DNA of 64,000 nucleotides from the NCBI GenBank assembly GCA_947450025.1, contig CANFTW010000004.1, positions 62,001 to 126,000 of the forward strand, written 5' to 3'. The notes beneath the pieces were generated by a model, which saw only the letters and a list, made by a program, of their open reading frames with translations, had not been told where the DNA came from and made no database searches. Below are positions 26,303 through 37,678 of the stretch, piece after piece. Origin of the DNA: Bacteroidota bacterium (lineage in GTDB: Bacteria > Bacteroidota > Bacteroidia > B-17B0 > Aurantibacillaceae). Positions within the stretch are counted from its first letter, which is position 1; each line of letters starts with the position of its first letter. A program made the translations under genes and the position numbers.

Positions 26303-27520
26303 TTAATTCTGTTTAGTGGCAATCATAAAATTACTATTCTTATCCTTAAAATTATATCCAATACCAAAGCCAATTGGTTTAGCACCTTGTTGCTTATATA
26401 ATGAATCTAAATCTTTCTGATAAAATTGCGCAAACATCGGAATTGGCTTTAAATATTGACCAAAAAAAGAATATTTCCATTTATTAGCATCCTCTAAAAA
26501 ATAATGAAATGCAATGCCACTATCATCTTGTATCACATGTTGACTTTGACTTAAAATCACTTTTCTGATGATTGAAAAATAATCTTTATGCATTAAATAA
26601 GAAGCTCCTTTTAAATACGTATTTACAGTACCCATGTTCTTTAAATATGCTGTAAACCCTTTATTATATTTAAGGCCTCCATCTGCTGCATTTAATGAGA
26701 AATAATATAACGTATTAAGTTGCTTATTTATATTAACAAATTTAATTTCAACGCCTCTTGTATTTGTTTTTAATTTTTTAAGATCAGAGAATGACTTTAT
26801 ATATTGAATATTACCAATACTATCTATTGAAATAGGTTTTGCTGAACATAATTGATTTCCAGTACGTTTTAAGAACAAAAACAATAAATGAAGAGTTCCA
26901 TCCACTTCTTTATTTCGTAAATCTTTACTCATGCTTTCAGTTCTAAAAAAACTAAATTTTAAAATCGCATTTAAAGACGTATTCACTTTATTAAAATATG
27001 TATCTAAAGAATCGACTTCCTCTTTTTTAAAATCAGGCAAACTTCCTACGGGTTCTAATCCAATCATAACGTATTTATCTGCCTCAGGAAAAAACGTTTG
27101 TGCATGCAAAATATCTGGTCCTGAAAAAGGATAAAACAACGTTGTTTGAGGTTTCACTATTTTTGAAATTTCATTTTCCTTAAATCTTCTTAAATTCATT
27201 AAGCGTGTAGAGTCATAATTCATCCATCGTTTATCAAAATTTTTGCTAAAAATTTTAAAATCTGATGATGACTGAATAAATTGATAAAAGGTATATTGAT
27301 CCTCTATTCCCGCCATAATATTAGCCAATGCATTTAACGAATCGTTAACTGGAAAATCAGACATTTCTGGCTCGGTCATAGAATCATCAGCCATTGTAGT
27401 TTGATCGATTATTATTTTAGCGGTATCTTTTTTTACATCAGATTTTTTCTCTGATGATGAACTAGAACAACCTAGCAATAACGCACTAATTACTATTAAT
27501 AAACTACCTTGTTTTAACAT
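26303..27520 (-). CDS. Uncharacterised lipoprotein
   Basis: 405 residues with a lipobox (LLGC, Cys18) and a Ser-rich stretch after it. An acidic linker (about 20-65) leads into a soluble domain with TTLFYPFSGPDILHAQTFFP around residues 127-146, a pattern seen in conserved Bacteroidota proteins of unknown function. No enzyme motif was identified. Its start overlaps the permease 3' end by 17 bases, so it belongs to the M23 peptidase-permease-lipoprotein unit. Confidence 0.7.
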   Translation of the reverse strand: MLKQGSLLIVISALLLGCSSSSSEKKSDVKKDTAKIIIDQTTMADDSMTEPEMSDFPVNDSLNALANIMAGIEDQYTFYQFIQSSSDFKIFSKNFDKRWMNYDSTRLMNLRRFKENEISKIVKPQTTLFYPFSGPDILHAQTFFPEADKYVMIGLEPVGSLPDFKKEEVDSLDTYFNKVNTSLNAILKFSFFRTESMSKDLRNKEVDGTLHLLFLFLKRTGNQLCSAKPISIDSIGNIQYIKSFSDLKKLKTNTRGVEIKFVNINKQLNTLYYFSLNAADGGLKYNKGFTAYLKNMGTVNTYLKGASYLMHKDYFSIIRKVILSQSQHVIQDDSGIAFHYFLEDANKWKYSFFGQYLKPIPMFAQFYQKDLDSLYKQQGAKPIGFGIGYNFKDKNSNFMIATKQN

Positions 27521-28823
27521 ACCTTTCTTCTTTTTTTTCTGAAACTAATTTTCCAATAAAATAAACGCTTCCTCCAATAGCGACGTTTAATAATCCTAAT
27601 AACGATTCGGTAGGTTTTTGAGTAAACACAAAATAAATCGTAAATCCATTCAATAATAAAAACAAAATGGGAGTTACTGGATAGCCCCAAGTCTTATATC
27701 CTGTGTTTTCAATTTTTCTATATCTCAAAATAAAAACACTACTCACTGTTAAAAACGTAAAGATACTTAAACTAAAACCAACAAACGTTAAGACTGCCTC
27801 AAACTGAGCTGTAATAATAAGAAAAACTGTGATACAAGATTGTGTTATTACCGCCATGTAAGGCACATGATGTTTATTTGTTTTAGCTAAAACATGCAGC
27901 ATTGGTAAATCTTCTCCCATTGATTTAATGATGCGTGGTCCAGCCATAATCATAGCACTAATAGAAGACAATAATAAAAAAGCAATCATCAAACTCATCA
28001 TTTTACCGATGTACTCCCCAAAAATATGAGCAGCACTCACATGGCCAATTTCTAATACACCTGTCAACTCACTCATGGGGGCACTGTATAAAAACACGAA
28101 ATTTAATAACACATAAATAACGGTTACAATGAAGGTTCCTAGTAATAAGGCCTTCGGTAAATTCTTTTGAGGGTTTTGCATATCTCCTGCTAAATAAGAA
28201 GCCGCATTCCAACCACTATAGGCATAAGAAACATAAACTAATGATACCCAAAAACCAGCACTAAAGATTTCACTCATCGAAGTTGGCTGCGGTAAAATAG
28301 AAACCACGTGACTTGGTGTATGAACCAATCCGGCAACAATAAAACCGATTATTACAATTACTTTTAAAACCGTCAAAGTTTTTTGTACGCCACTTCCATA
28401 TTTTAAATGCATAGCATGCACCAACGTAATAACACCAACTACTGCCAGAGCACAAACTGTAATAGCAATTTCAGGAATAATTTTATGCACATAGGTCCCT
28501 AAAGCCATAGAGGCTAAGGCCACCGGAGCAGCAAAGCCAACGGTTGATGAAACCCAACCCGACATAAACCCAACGCTAGGATGAATTAACTTTGATAAAT
28601 AGACATATTCTCCCCCACTTCTAGGAATTGTAACACCAAGCTCACCATAAACCAAGGCCCCACAAAATGAAATAATACCCCCCAATAACCATAACACCAT
28701 AATGCTAAATACTGAATGAATATCAAATAACTGAAAGCCTAAACTGGTAAACACTCCTGTACCAATCATATTGGCAATCACCAACGAAATTGCAGTATAA
28801 AATCCAATTTTATAAGAGCCCAT
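27504..28823 (-). CDS. APC-superfamily amino acid permease
   Basis: 439 residues, nearly all hydrophobic, consistent with 12 membrane helices. Helix 1 carries the substrate-binding GTGVF loop (NMIGTGVFTSLGF) typical of amino acid/polyamine/organocation transporters. The segment YSGWNAASYLAGDMQNP is characteristic of the LAT/cationic-type branch. Transport of amino acids across the inner membrane is expected; the substrate is not decidable. Its ATG overlaps the stop of the upstream M23 gene by one base. Confidence 0.88.
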   Translation of the reverse strand: MGSYKIGFYTAISLVIANMIGTGVFTSLGFQLFDIHSVFSIMVLWLLGGIISFCGALVYGELGVTIPRSGGEYVYLSKLIHPSVGFMSGWVSSTVGFAAPVALASMALGTYVHKIIPEIAITVCALAVVGVITLVHAMHLKYGSGVQKTLTVLKVIVIIGFIVAGLVHTPSHVVSILPQPTSMSEIFSAGFWVSLVYVSYAYSGWNAASYLAGDMQNPQKNLPKALLLGTFIVTVIYVLLNFVFLYSAPMSELTGVLEIGHVSAAHIFGEYIGKMMSLMIAFLLLSSISAMIMAGPRIIKSMGEDLPMLHVLAKTNKHHVPYMAVITQSCITVFLIITAQFEAVLTFVGFSLSIFTFLTVSSVFILRYRKIENTGYKTWGYPVTPILFLLLNGFTIYFVFTQKPTESLLGLLNVAIGGSVYFIGKLVSEKKEERYVKTR

Positions 28824-29794
28824 TAATCGAAAGATTGTGTTGATTTAGAAGATAGCTCTAACATAATTTGATACTCTTCCGGTGATAAATCGTTATAATA
28901 GAAATTAATCGGATTAACTTTTTCTCCATTTTTAATGACCTCGTAATGCACATGTGGACCAGTACTTAAACCTGTACTTCCTACATAACCAATTAAATCC
29001 CCACGCTTCACTTTCGCTCCTGACTTAGTAGCCATTCTGCTCATATGTCCATATAATGTTTTATATCCGTAACCATGATTGATAACGACGTGATTTCCAT
29101 ATCCTTGTGCCGAAGCGTCTGCAACTTCAACAATGCCGTCACCTGTGGCATAAATTGGTGTTCCTTGCTCTGCGGTGAAATCCATTCCAGGATGGAACTC
29201 TTGAGTTTTGTAAATCGGATGCGTTCTCCAACCGTATCCACTTGGAGCATGTTTTAAATTTTTATTATTCAATGGCATAATTGCAGGAATAGAGGCTATT
29301 AATTTTTCTTTTCCTTTAGCCATTTTAACTACTTCATCAAAAGATTTTGATTGAATATATAATTGTTTGGTAATTCTATCTAATCTTTCGGTGGTTGTTT
29401 GCATTAATTCAGAATTATCATAACCTTCTAAATCCTTGTACCGATCGCTACCACCAAAGCCTGCCTGACGAACTGCACTAGGAATAGGCTCTGCTTCAAA
29501 AATAACTCTATAAATATTATCATCGCGATCTTGCATATCATTTAATACTAGCTGCACTTGGTCTAATTTTTTCATGACCAAGTCATACTGCAATTTCATG
29601 ACTTCATTTTCTCGTCTTAACTGTTTTTCCTTAGGAGAGTCAATAAACCGATAAGCAATCAACATGGTTACTACTGCAAACACAAGACCTATACCTAAAT
29701 AAGATAGTACTTGCAATAACCGTTGTTTAAAAGTAACTTTTACTTTTTCATAGGTTAATGATTTCGTATTAAACTTGTATTTTACTTTAGACAT
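28823..29794 (-). CDS. M23 family peptidoglycan endopeptidase (LytM-like)
   Basis: 323 residues. A short cytoplasmic N-terminus precedes one membrane helix (about 32-50) and a coiled-coil region (about 55-100). The C-terminal LytM domain has the zinc ligands: H and D in EFHPGMDF, and HVHYE near the end (GPHVHYEVIKNG). Such proteins cut peptide crosslinks in the cell wall or act as activators when catalytic residues are lost; here the ligands are intact. First gene of a three-gene unit. Confidence 0.9.
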   Translation of the reverse strand: MSKVKYKFNTKSLTYEKVKVTFKQRLLQVLSYLGIGLVFAVVTMLIAYRFIDSPKEKQLRRENEVMKLQYDLVMKKLDQVQLVLNDMQDRDDNIYRVIFEAEPIPSAVRQAGFGGSDRYKDLEGYDNSELMQTTTERLDRITKQLYIQSKSFDEVVKMAKGKEKLIASIPAIMPLNNKNLKHAPSGYGWRTHPIYKTQEFHPGMDFTAEQGTPIYATGDGIVEVADASAQGYGNHVVINHGYGYKTLYGHMSRMATKSGAKVKRGDLIGYVGSTGLSTGPHVHYEVIKNGEKVNPINFYYNDLSPEEYQIMLELSSKSTQSFD

Positions 29795-29813
29795 ATCCTC
29801 TTAAATAGGCAAA

Positions 29814-29821
29814 CAAATATA
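29814..29821 (-). promoter_or_regulatory. -7 promoter box for the M23-permease-lipoprotein unit
   Basis: TATATTTG on the minus strand, 20 bases before the M23 ATG, matches TAnnTTTG exactly. Confidence 0.45.
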
Positions 29822-29972
29822 GCAAAAGGATTGATAATTTTATAACCCGTTTTTTGATAAACTTATGTCCAAACAAGCTTAAAAATCTCATAAATTCTTA
29901 TGAAATAGTGAATAATTTGTGATTTATCATCCCACTGATTTTAGTATATTCGCTACTTCTTTTTAATATATT

Positions 29973-32630
29973 ATGGAATCGAATAAAGTACGTCAAACAT
30001 TTTTAGATTTTTTTAAATCAAAAGGTCACGAAATTGTACCATCTGCACCTATGGTTGTTAAAGGTGATCCTACCTTAATGTTTATTAACTCAGGTATGGC
30101 TCCTTTTAAAGATATCTTTTTAGGAAATGCTCCTATTAAATATCCTCGTGTAGCTGATACACAAAAATGTTTACGTGTCAGTGGTAAACACAACGATTTG
30201 GAAGAAGTTGGAGTAGACACCTATCACCATACCATGTTCGAAATGCTTGGAAACTGGAGCTTTGGCGATTACTTTAAAAAAGAGGCTATTGCTTGGGCCT
30301 GGGAATTATTAACGGAAGTCTATAAAATTGATAAATCTCGTTTATATGTTACAGTATTTGAAGGTAGTGTAGAAGAAAACGTTCCTTTTGATCAAGAAGC
30401 TTATGACACATGGAAATTATATGTTGAAGAAAAAAGAATTTTAAAAGGAAATAAAAAAGATAACTTCTGGGAAATGGGAGATACTGGGCCTTGCGGACCA
30501 TGTACTGAAATTCATTATGACGGAAGAAATGACGAAGAAAGAGCAAAAGTAGACGGCGCTACTTTAGTTAATAACGATGACCCTCAAGTAATTGAAGTAT
30601 GGAATAATGTATTTATGGAGTTTATGCGTAAAGCAGACAAAAGCTTAGAAAAACTACCAGCACAGCATGTAGATACAGGTATGGGGTTTGAGCGATTAGT
30701 GCGTGTTTTGCAAGGCAAACAATCCAATTACGACACAGATGTTTTTACGCCATTATTAACTAAAATTGAAGCGTTAAGCGGTTTAAAATATAAACCTGAA
30801 AATGAAGAAAACGATAAAAAGCAATTAGTCATTAATATTGCCATGCGCGTTATTGCTGATCATATTCGCACGATTTCATTTTCAATTGCCGATGGTCAGC
30901 TACCAAGTAATACAGGCGCTGGTTATGTCATTCGTCGTATTTTACGTCGTGCAATTCGTTACGGATATCAATCGTTAAACATTAAAGAACCATTCATGTA
31001 TCAAATTGTTTCAACCTTAGCTAATCAGTTAGGTCAACAATTTACAGAATTAAATACCCAAAAAACATTAATTGAAAAAGTGATTAAAGAAGAAGAAATT
31101 TCTTTTTACAAAACTTTAGAAATTGGATTAAAACGTATTGAACAAGTTTGTGCTGATTTGTTAGCGTCAAAAACAAGTAAAGTAATTGACGGAAAAGTTG
31201 TTTTTGAATTATATGATACCTTTGGTTTCCCTCTAGATTTAACATCTTTAATCGCTCGTGGCTACAATCTAAGTATTGATGAAGAAGAGTTTAATAAATG
31301 TTTACAAGAACAAAAAGATCGTTCAAGAGCAGCTACTTCAATAGATACAGATGATTGGGTTAATATTAATACACCAAAAGACGAAAAAAACTTAACTGAA
31401 TTTATTGGGTACAATGCATTAACAAGTGAATCAAACATCATTCGTTATCGTAAAGTTAAAGCTAAAAACAAAGAACAGTTTCAAATTGTGTTAGACAAAA
31501 CACCTTTCTATGCTGAAAGTGGAGGACAAGTAGGGGATTCTGGAGTATTAGAAAACATTAATGATAAAATTTATATCACCGATACTAAAAAAGAGAATGG
31601 AGTTATCATTCACTTTTGTGATAAATTACCAGATAATATTTCAGTAACCTTTACAGCCAAAGTTGATTCTAACAAACGAAATTATACTGAAAACAATCAT
31701 AGTGCTACTCACTTATTACATGCTGCATTAAGATCAGTTTTAGGAACACATGTAGAGCAAAAAGGTAGTTTAGTAAATGAAGACTATTTACGTTTTGACT
31801 TTTCGCACTTCTCAAAAATTACGGATGAAGAATTAGCTAAAATTGAAAAAATAGTTAATACAAAAATCCGTGAAAACATCACAAGTAATATTCAACAAAT
31901 GAGTATTGATGATGCTAAAAAAACAGGGGCTATGGCTTTATTTGGAGAAAAATATGGCGATGTCGTTCGTGTGGTAGAATTTGATAAAAACTACTCAATT
32001 GAATTATGTGGCGGTACTCATGTAAAAGCGACTGGACAAATTGGTTATTTTAAAATCACTTCTGAAGGGGCTGTTGCTGCTGGCATTCGTCGTTTAGAAG
32101 CCGTAACTGCTCTAAAAGCTGAGGAGTATTTTGATAATCAAACAGCTACTTTAAATGAAGTGAAAGCTATTTTAAAAAACAATAAAGATGTCGTTAAAAG
32201 CTTAAGTAATTTAGTTGAAGAAAACAATGACTTACAAAAACAATTACAATCTTTACTAAAAGAAAAAGCACAAGGCATTAAACAAACCTTATTATCTAAA
32301 GTGCAAAACAAAAATGGAATTAACGTCATCATCGAACAAATTTCATTTGATAGTGCTGAAGAAATTAAAAACATCTTATTTGAAATTCGTAATCAAGTTG
32401 AAAACTGTGTATGTGTTGTTGGCGCTGAAGTAAAAGGCAAACCAAGCATCTCCGTAATTATTGATGACAATTTAGTAAAAGAAAAAAACTTAAATGCTGG
32501 TAATATCATTCGTGATTTAGCAAAAGAGATCAATGGTGGTGGTGGCGGACAGCCATTTTACGCGCAAGCAGGTGGAAGCAAATTAGACGGTTTAAGTTCA
32601 GCTCTTGAAAAAGCAAAAGGATTATTTTAA
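29973..32630 (+). CDS. alaS: Alanyl-tRNA synthetase
   Basis: 885 residues, full length. The class II catalytic core begins at [20 protein letters not shown]. The editing domain has HSATHLLH (HxxxH zinc site) with CGGTHV further on. The C-terminal region has a coiled coil and a DHHA1-type [14 protein letters not shown] segment. It charges tRNA-Ala and clears mischarged Ser and Gly. It is transcribed alone, divergent from the M23 gene, and ends in a strong bidirectional terminator. Confidence 0.97.
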   Translation: MESNKVRQTFLDFFKSKGHEIVPSAPMVVKGDPTLMFINSGMAPFKDIFLGNAPIKYPRVADTQKCLRVSGKHNDLEEVGVDTYHHTMFEMLGNWSFGDYFKKEAIAWAWELLTEVYKIDKSRLYVTVFEGSVEENVPFDQEAYDTWKLYVEEKRILKGNKKDNFWEMGDTGPCGPCTEIHYDGRNDEERAKVDGATLVNNDDPQVIEVWNNVFMEFMRKADKSLEKLPAQHVDTGMGFERLVRVLQGKQSNYDTDVFTPLLTKIEALSGLKYKPENEENDKKQLVINIAMRVIADHIRTISFSIADGQLPSNTGAGYVIRRILRRAIRYGYQSLNIKEPFMYQIVSTLANQLGQQFTELNTQKTLIEKVIKEEEISFYKTLEIGLKRIEQVCADLLASKTSKVIDGKVVFELYDTFGFPLDLTSLIARGYNLSIDEEEFNKCLQEQKDRSRAATSIDTDDWVNINTPKDEKNLTEFIGYNALTSESNIIRYRKVKAKNKEQFQIVLDKTPFYAESGGQVGDSGVLENINDKIYITDTKKENGVIIHFCDKLPDNISVTFTAKVDSNKRNYTENNHSATHLLHAALRSVLGTHVEQKGSLVNEDYLRFDFSHFSKITDEELAKIEKIVNTKIRENITSNIQQMSIDDAKKTGAMALFGEKYGDVVRVVEFDKNYSIELCGGTHVKATGQIGYFKITSEGAVAAGIRRLEAVTALKAEEYFDNQTATLNEVKAILKNNKDVVKSLSNLVEENNDLQKQLQSLLKEKAQGIKQTLLSKVQNKNGINVIIEQISFDSAEEIKNILFEIRNQVENCVCVVGAEVKGKPSISVIIDDNLVKEKNLNAGNIIRDLAKEINGGGGGQPFYAQAGGSKLDGLSSALEKAKGLF

Positions 32631-32646
32631 AATTCTTTATCCAAAT

Positions 32647-32674
32647 AAAAAAGCCGCAACGATGCGGCTTTTTT
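32647..32674. terminator. Bidirectional terminator between alaS and the T9SS protein gene
   Basis: AAAAAAGCCGCA and TGCGGCTTTTTT form a 12-bp stem with a four-base loop, lying between two convergent genes. Confidence 0.9.
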
Positions 32675-32677
32675 ATT

Positions 32678-35600
32678 TTACTTTAGTAAAGTTACATGAC
32701 CAATATATTCATGTTTTTTATCAAACACATCGGTTAGTTTAACTTTCCAAACATATACATCTTGTTGTACGATATTATCATGTCCTAGTTTTTTACCATT
32801 CCATCCTTTATAGATATCGTCTGTGTAAAATATTTTTTCTCCCCAACGATCGAATACCCACATTTCATACTTCTGTATTCCTATACCCATTCCTGAAAAA
32901 TAATCATTGATTCCATCAGCAGACTCTGGCGTAAAGGCATTAGGTATATAAAAAGTAAACTCTGGTTTTATTTCAATTGGTAAGGATACTCTATCTTCAC
33001 ATCCATGTATAGATGTCGCAATTAATGTAACAACGTATTCACCTGAATTTACATACATATGACTAGGATTAACCTCTGTAGATGTATTATTAATTCCGGA
33101 TGAAAATGGGTCGCCAAATCCCCAAACAAAAGAGAAAGCTCCTTGCGAGGTATTTACAAATGAGATATTCGGATCCGTAATCGTTCCAAAGGAAGGATTA
33201 GTATAGAACGAAGCTACTGGCATAGGATATACCTCAATCATGTCAGGAATACTAAATGTATTTGAGCATTGATGATTTGTAGTAGCAGTTAAAGTAACAC
33301 TATATAAACCGGCATTGGAGTAACAATGTGCTGGATTTTGACTCGTGCTAATTCCTCCATCACCAAAATTCCATAACCAAGACTGAATAACATCAGGCGC
33401 AGTAACATTTGATTGATCTGTAAAATTAACACAATGTGCTGGACATCCTGTAGGATTATCAACTACGAAATTAATCACAGGTTTCTTATAAAAATTAATT
33501 TGAACCGTTGATGTTACATTTTGACATGGAGCTGTAGCAATAGCCGTTAACGTTAATGTTAATGAGCTATTTAAAAAATCACTTGAAGTAGGATGATATT
33601 GAGCATTTAACATGGTATTATTTACACTAAAAACACCTGAACCTCCAGACCAAACTGCACTATTAGCAGATCCACCTAGAGTTCCATTTAATTGAATACT
33701 ACTAACACCTTCGCAAGCAAACGCAGAACTGCCTGCATTAACAGTTGGCAAAGGTAATACTGTAACTATAACGCTTGCATTTGATTGGCATGATGTTGCA
33801 ATATCTGTTGTAAGAACAGTATATGAAATATTTACAGGATTTAAACCTGAATTTGTTGCAGTTACAGACGGATTAGAAACAGATGTATTGTTTAAATTAA
33901 TTGCAGGAGACCATGAATAAGTATAATTAATATCTGGATTTGTACCTAACACTCCTGTTTGTCCTGAACAAATTGTGATTGGACTTCCTGCGATTGATTG
34001 AGGTATCGGATTAACCGTAACTTGAACCTGATTACTTGCTTGACAACCATTAGAAGTAACTGTTAAGGAATAGGTTGAAATTGAAGGAGACGTTCCTAAA
34101 TTACTCAATGTGACTGTTGGATTAGAAATGTTTGAATTACTTAATCCTATTAACGGATACCAGGAATATGTATATCCAGATGAAGGAGAAGATCCTATTA
34201 TCCCTGATTGACCATTACAAAATGCAATTGCATTACCGGCATTGGCAATTGGCAATTGATTAACTATTACCTGAGTTTGTGCTGCACCAACACAACCGTT
34301 TGCACTTGTAACGGTTATACTATAATTAGTAGTAATTGTTGGAGTTACAACAGAACTAGATGTATTTGAAAAACCAATGTTCCCTGGAGAATCCCATGAA
34401 TAAATATTTCCTGCGCTTGTGGGACTGACACTCAACGTTGCGTTTCCACCTATACAAATTGTTTGATTAGGTGATGCGCTAACTGATAAAAAATTTAAAA
34501 CATTAGCTATGGCTGCAGAAAATGGGCTCACACATCCAAATGTATTGGTTGTATTGACATAATAGGAGGTAGTTGTGCTTAGGCCTGGTGTAGAATATGA
34601 TGGATTAGTCGCCAACAAAGTGCCTCCAACATTATTAGAATACCAATTATACGTTCCTCCTGGAGCAGTTGCTATTAATGTAGCGGATGAACTAGGACAT
34701 ACCGTTACATTTAAAACGGTTGGAGCTAAGGGGTTTGGATTTATTGTTATCGTAAAACTTTCTGGAATTCCAACACAAGAATTTAAGGATGGCGTAACTG
34801 TGACAATCCCACTTAGTGAAGTTGTTCCATTATTAGAAGATACAAATGAAGGTACATTTCCTGTTCCTGATGTTCCTAATCCATTTGATGAATTTGAATT
34901 TACCCAATTGTAAGCTGTTCCAGAAATATCTCCAGTAAAAGTTGTGCCTGCTACTGTTGATCCTGTACAAACAGTTGAACCCAAAACAGCATTAACCGTA
35001 GGAATTGGATTTACTAAAACAGTATAATTCGTAGGAGTTCCTATACAAGAATTTGCAGAAGGCGTTACTGTAATAATCCCCAATATAGGAATCAATGTTG
35101 TGTTTGTGGCACCAAAAGTAGTAACAATACCTATACCAGAAGTACCTAATCCAATAGATGAATTTGTATTAGACCAACTAAACGTTGTACTTGTCACACT
35201 TCCAGAAAAAACAGTTGAAGGAACAGTAACACCTGCACAATATGTTGAACTAGTAACCGCATTTACATTAGGAATTGGATTTACTAAAACAGTATAATTC
35301 AAGGGAGTTCCTATACATGAATTTGCAGAAGGCGTTACTGTAATAATCCCCGATACGCCAGAATTAGTATTATTGATTGCATTAAATGAACCAACTACTC
35401 CAATACCAGAACCTGGAGCACCTATACTAGTATTTGAATTAGTCCAATTAAATACAGTACCTATCACATTTGCTGAAAAAGAAGTTACTGGAACATTACT
35501 AGCACTGCAATACGTTGAACTCGGCACACTACTAACTACTGGTATTGGATTAACATTCACAGTAAAATCTGTTGGAATACCTATACAAGAATTTGCAGAA

Positions 35601-37678
35601 GGAGTAACCGTAACCACTCCAAATATTCCTGAAGTGCTTGTATTTATTGCACCAAAAGCTGCTATATTTCCTGCACCAGAAACTCCTAATCCAATAGATG
35701 AATTTGTATTAGACCAACTATAGGTTGTACTTGTTACACTTCCAGAAAAAACAGTTGAAGGGACAGTAACACCTGCACAATATGTTGAACTAGTAATCGT
35801 ATTGATATTAGGTATTGGGTTAACCGTAATTGTATATATAATTGGAGGTCCAACACATGAATTAGCTGTTGGTGTAACAGAAATGATTGCGTTTATAGGT
35901 GAGGCGCTTGTATTTACAGCTGTAAAACTTGGTGTATTTCCAGATCCATTTGGTAACAGACCTATTGAATTATTACTATTTGTCCAACTATATGTTGTTC
36001 CTGCAACCGTACTGGAAAAAACCGAAGCTGGAACAATTGAATTATGACAAATAACAACATTTGTAGGAGTTAACATTGTAGGCAATGGATTAACCGTTAC
36101 CCTGCTAAGAGCAGTATCTTGACATCCGTTAATATCTGTATATGTAACTGTATAAATTGTTGTTGACGTTGGGGAAGGAGATAATGAAGCTCCTCCTCCT
36201 CCTCCAGGAGACCAAGAGTATGTCCCTGCTCCATTATTAACAGTTGATGTTAACAATGCTGCTGTTCCATTACAAACAGTTTGAGAGTTTGCTGATGCTA
36301 ATGCAGCAGGATATAAAGAAACTGAGTACGTTAAAAATGTTTGACAATTAGAATATGATGTTAATTGACAGGTATAAGTTGTTGTCGTTGTAGGAGTAAC
36401 AGCAACAGTTTGTGTAGTTGCTCCCCCAGGTGTCCATGAATAGGTAAATAATCCAACAGGTGCACTTAACACTGTTGATTTAGAAGGGCATACTTTATTA
36501 ATACCAGTAATAGCTAAAGGAGAGCAATTAGCGTCGATATATGCGTAAGCAAAATGGGCTCCTCTAGTACAATCGCCAACAGTATATCTCACGGTTACAC
36601 AAGTTCCAATATATGGAGTTAAATCCACAGCAACTGGCGACCAATTTTTATAATAAACATTAGATCCTAATCCTGCCAAAGTAAAGCCGGGTATACCAGG
36701 GCCTCCAGTGACAAGATATTGACCGCATGCCACTGGATTACCTGAACAGTCATAAATATCCGTTTTAAAAAAAGGTTGTTCTTGATTTGTATGATCAGAT
36801 CCTGCATCCTGCAAAACAACCGCATAATAATAAACGAATAAGGCATTAGATGCGGTTACTGTAAATTTTTGTTCTAAGGATGCTCCGCATGCCCCGGGAA
36901 TACCTCCATAATATTGGCCAGTTAAACCAAACGTACCAAAATCTCCTAATCTGATAGAATTCGTTCCCCCTGAAGGATTAACGATTGGAAACCCTCCATA
37001 TGGGTCAACTCCTGCTCCACTTGTTACAGAATGTTGGGTAGGAGAAGTCGAATAATACATTGGAATATAAGTTGGCGTTGGCGCTCCTGCCGCTCCAATA
37101 TTAACACAACCAGTAGTCCCAATCCAACCAGATAAATTTCCATTATCATATCCTATATTAGTGCATGCTGGCTGCAATGTTGCTGCTGGTGGATTTACAT
37201 GATATTGAATATTTAAAGAATAACTAATACATGTTTCAGTAAATGTTGCTGTTGGATAATTATCAATCATTACATAATAACAACTGCCTGCGGTGGCTGT
37301 GACAGATAAAATACTATTAATATAATTTGCACCTGTAAATGATGTCGAAGCCCAATTAGATCCGCTAGCATTAGGAACAGAAGTATATACCATCACTGCT
37401 GGAGGTGTTCCATATACATTGTTCATCAAAATATCTATCACTCCTGAAGTTGGTGCACAAAAATAATATAACCAATCACTTCCATCTGGAGTAATTCCAT
37501 ATGGACCTAGTGGATTATAATTGTTTACGTGGCCACAAGTGGTGCCTGATGCTGAAAATGGAAGTGTAATTGGGCTTGCTGCTGCTGCTGCTGCATTATC
37601 GCCTCCTTGTGAGAAAGACTTCTGCGAAAATGAAAATAAAAAAATTAAAGAAATTTTAATAAATAAAATTTTTCTCAT
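32678..37678 (-). CDS. Giant secreted adhesin-like protein with T9SS type B sorting domain
   Basis: 1666 residues. A signal peptide (to about 23) is followed by an N-terminal domain (to about 400), Ig/PKD-like units, and a block of five about 90-residue repeats (about 530-985) each beginning near NPIPxVNAVxSSTYC and ending with ITVTPSANSCIGTP. More Ig-like units lead to two PKD domains (about 1400-1575, with SWLWNFGDGGIST). The last 85 residues form the CHU_C/gliding-motility-associated sorting domain (FYIPNAFTPE..DGINDYF, VFDRWGEKIF, HVTLLK). The last signature is the type B signal for export by the type IX system. A cell-surface adhesin or matrix protein is inferred. Stand-alone gene. Confidence 0.9.
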   Translation of the reverse strand: MRKILFIKISLIFLFSFSQKSFSQGGDNAAAAAASPITLPFSASGTTCGHVNNYNPLGPYGITPDGSDWLYYFCAPTSGVIDILMNNVYGTPPAVMVYTSVPNASGSNWASTSFTGANYINSILSVTATAGSCYYVMIDNYPTATFTETCISYSLNIQYHVNPPAATLQPACTNIGYDNGNLSGWIGTTGCVNIGAAGAPTPTYIPMYYSTSPTQHSVTSGAGVDPYGGFPIVNPSGGTNSIRLGDFGTFGLTGQYYGGIPGACGASLEQKFTVTASNALFVYYYAVVLQDAGSDHTNQEQPFFKTDIYDCSGNPVACGQYLVTGGPGIPGFTLAGLGSNVYYKNWSPVAVDLTPYIGTCVTVRYTVGDCTRGAHFAYAYIDANCSPLAITGINKVCPSKSTVLSAPVGLFTYSWTPGGATTQTVAVTPTTTTTYTCQLTSYSNCQTFLTYSVSLYPAALASANSQTVCNGTAALLTSTVNNGAGTYSWSPGGGGGASLSPSPTSTTIYTVTYTDINGCQDTALSRVTVNPLPTMLTPTNVVICHNSIVPASVFSSTVAGTTYSWTNSNNSIGLLPNGSGNTPSFTAVNTSASPINAIISVTPTANSCVGPPIIYTITVNPIPNINTITSSTYCAGVTVPSTVFSGSVTSTTYSWSNTNSSIGLGVSGAGNIAAFGAINTSTSGIFGVVTVTPSANSCIGIPTDFTVNVNPIPVVSSVPSSTYCSASNVPVTSFSANVIGTVFNWTNSNTSIGAPGSGIGVVGSFNAINNTNSGVSGIITVTPSANSCIGTPLNYTVLVNPIPNVNAVTSSTYCAGVTVPSTVFSGSVTSTTFSWSNTNSSIGLGTSGIGIVTTFGATNTTLIPILGIITVTPSANSCIGTPTNYTVLVNPIPTVNAVLGSTVCTGSTVAGTTFTGDISGTAYNWVNSNSSNGLGTSGTGNVPSFVSSNNGTTSLSGIVTVTPSLNSCVGIPESFTITINPNPLAPTVLNVTVCPSSSATLIATAPGGTYNWYSNNVGGTLLATNPSYSTPGLSTTTSYYVNTTNTFGCVSPFSAAIANVLNFLSVSASPNQTICIGGNATLSVSPTSAGNIYSWDSPGNIGFSNTSSSVVTPTITTNYSITVTSANGCVGAAQTQVIVNQLPIANAGNAIAFCNGQSGIIGSSPSSGYTYSWYPLIGLSNSNISNPTVTLSNLGTSPSISTYSLTVTSNGCQASNQVQVTVNPIPQSIAGSPITICSGQTGVLGTNPDINYTYSWSPAINLNNTSVSNPSVTATNSGLNPVNISYTVLTTDIATSCQSNASVIVTVLPLPTVNAGSSAFACEGVSSIQLNGTLGGSANSAVWSGGSGVFSVNNTMLNAQYHPTSSDFLNSSLTLTLTAIATAPCQNVTSTVQINFYKKPVINFVVDNPTGCPAHCVNFTDQSNVTAPDVIQSWLWNFGDGGISTSQNPAHCYSNAGLYSVTLTATTNHQCSNTFSIPDMIEVYPMPVASFYTNPSFGTITDPNISFVNTSQGAFSFVWGFGDPFSSGINNTSTEVNPSHMYVNSGEYVVTLIATSIHGCEDRVSLPIEIKPEFTFYIPNAFTPESADGINDYFSGMGIGIQKYEMWVFDRWGEKIFYTDDIYKGWNGKKLGHDNIVQQDVYVWKVKLTDVFDKKHEYIGHVTLLK
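34730..36090 (-). repeat. Five tandem about 270-bp units encoding PKD-like repeats
   Basis: Each unit encodes about 90 residues. Long DNA matches survive between units: 35151-35256 and 35691-35796 differ at only four of 106 positions, and 35001-35081 resembles 35271-35351 at 270-bp offset. The near identity at a two-unit distance indicates recent duplication of a two-unit block or conversion between units. Confidence 0.85.
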
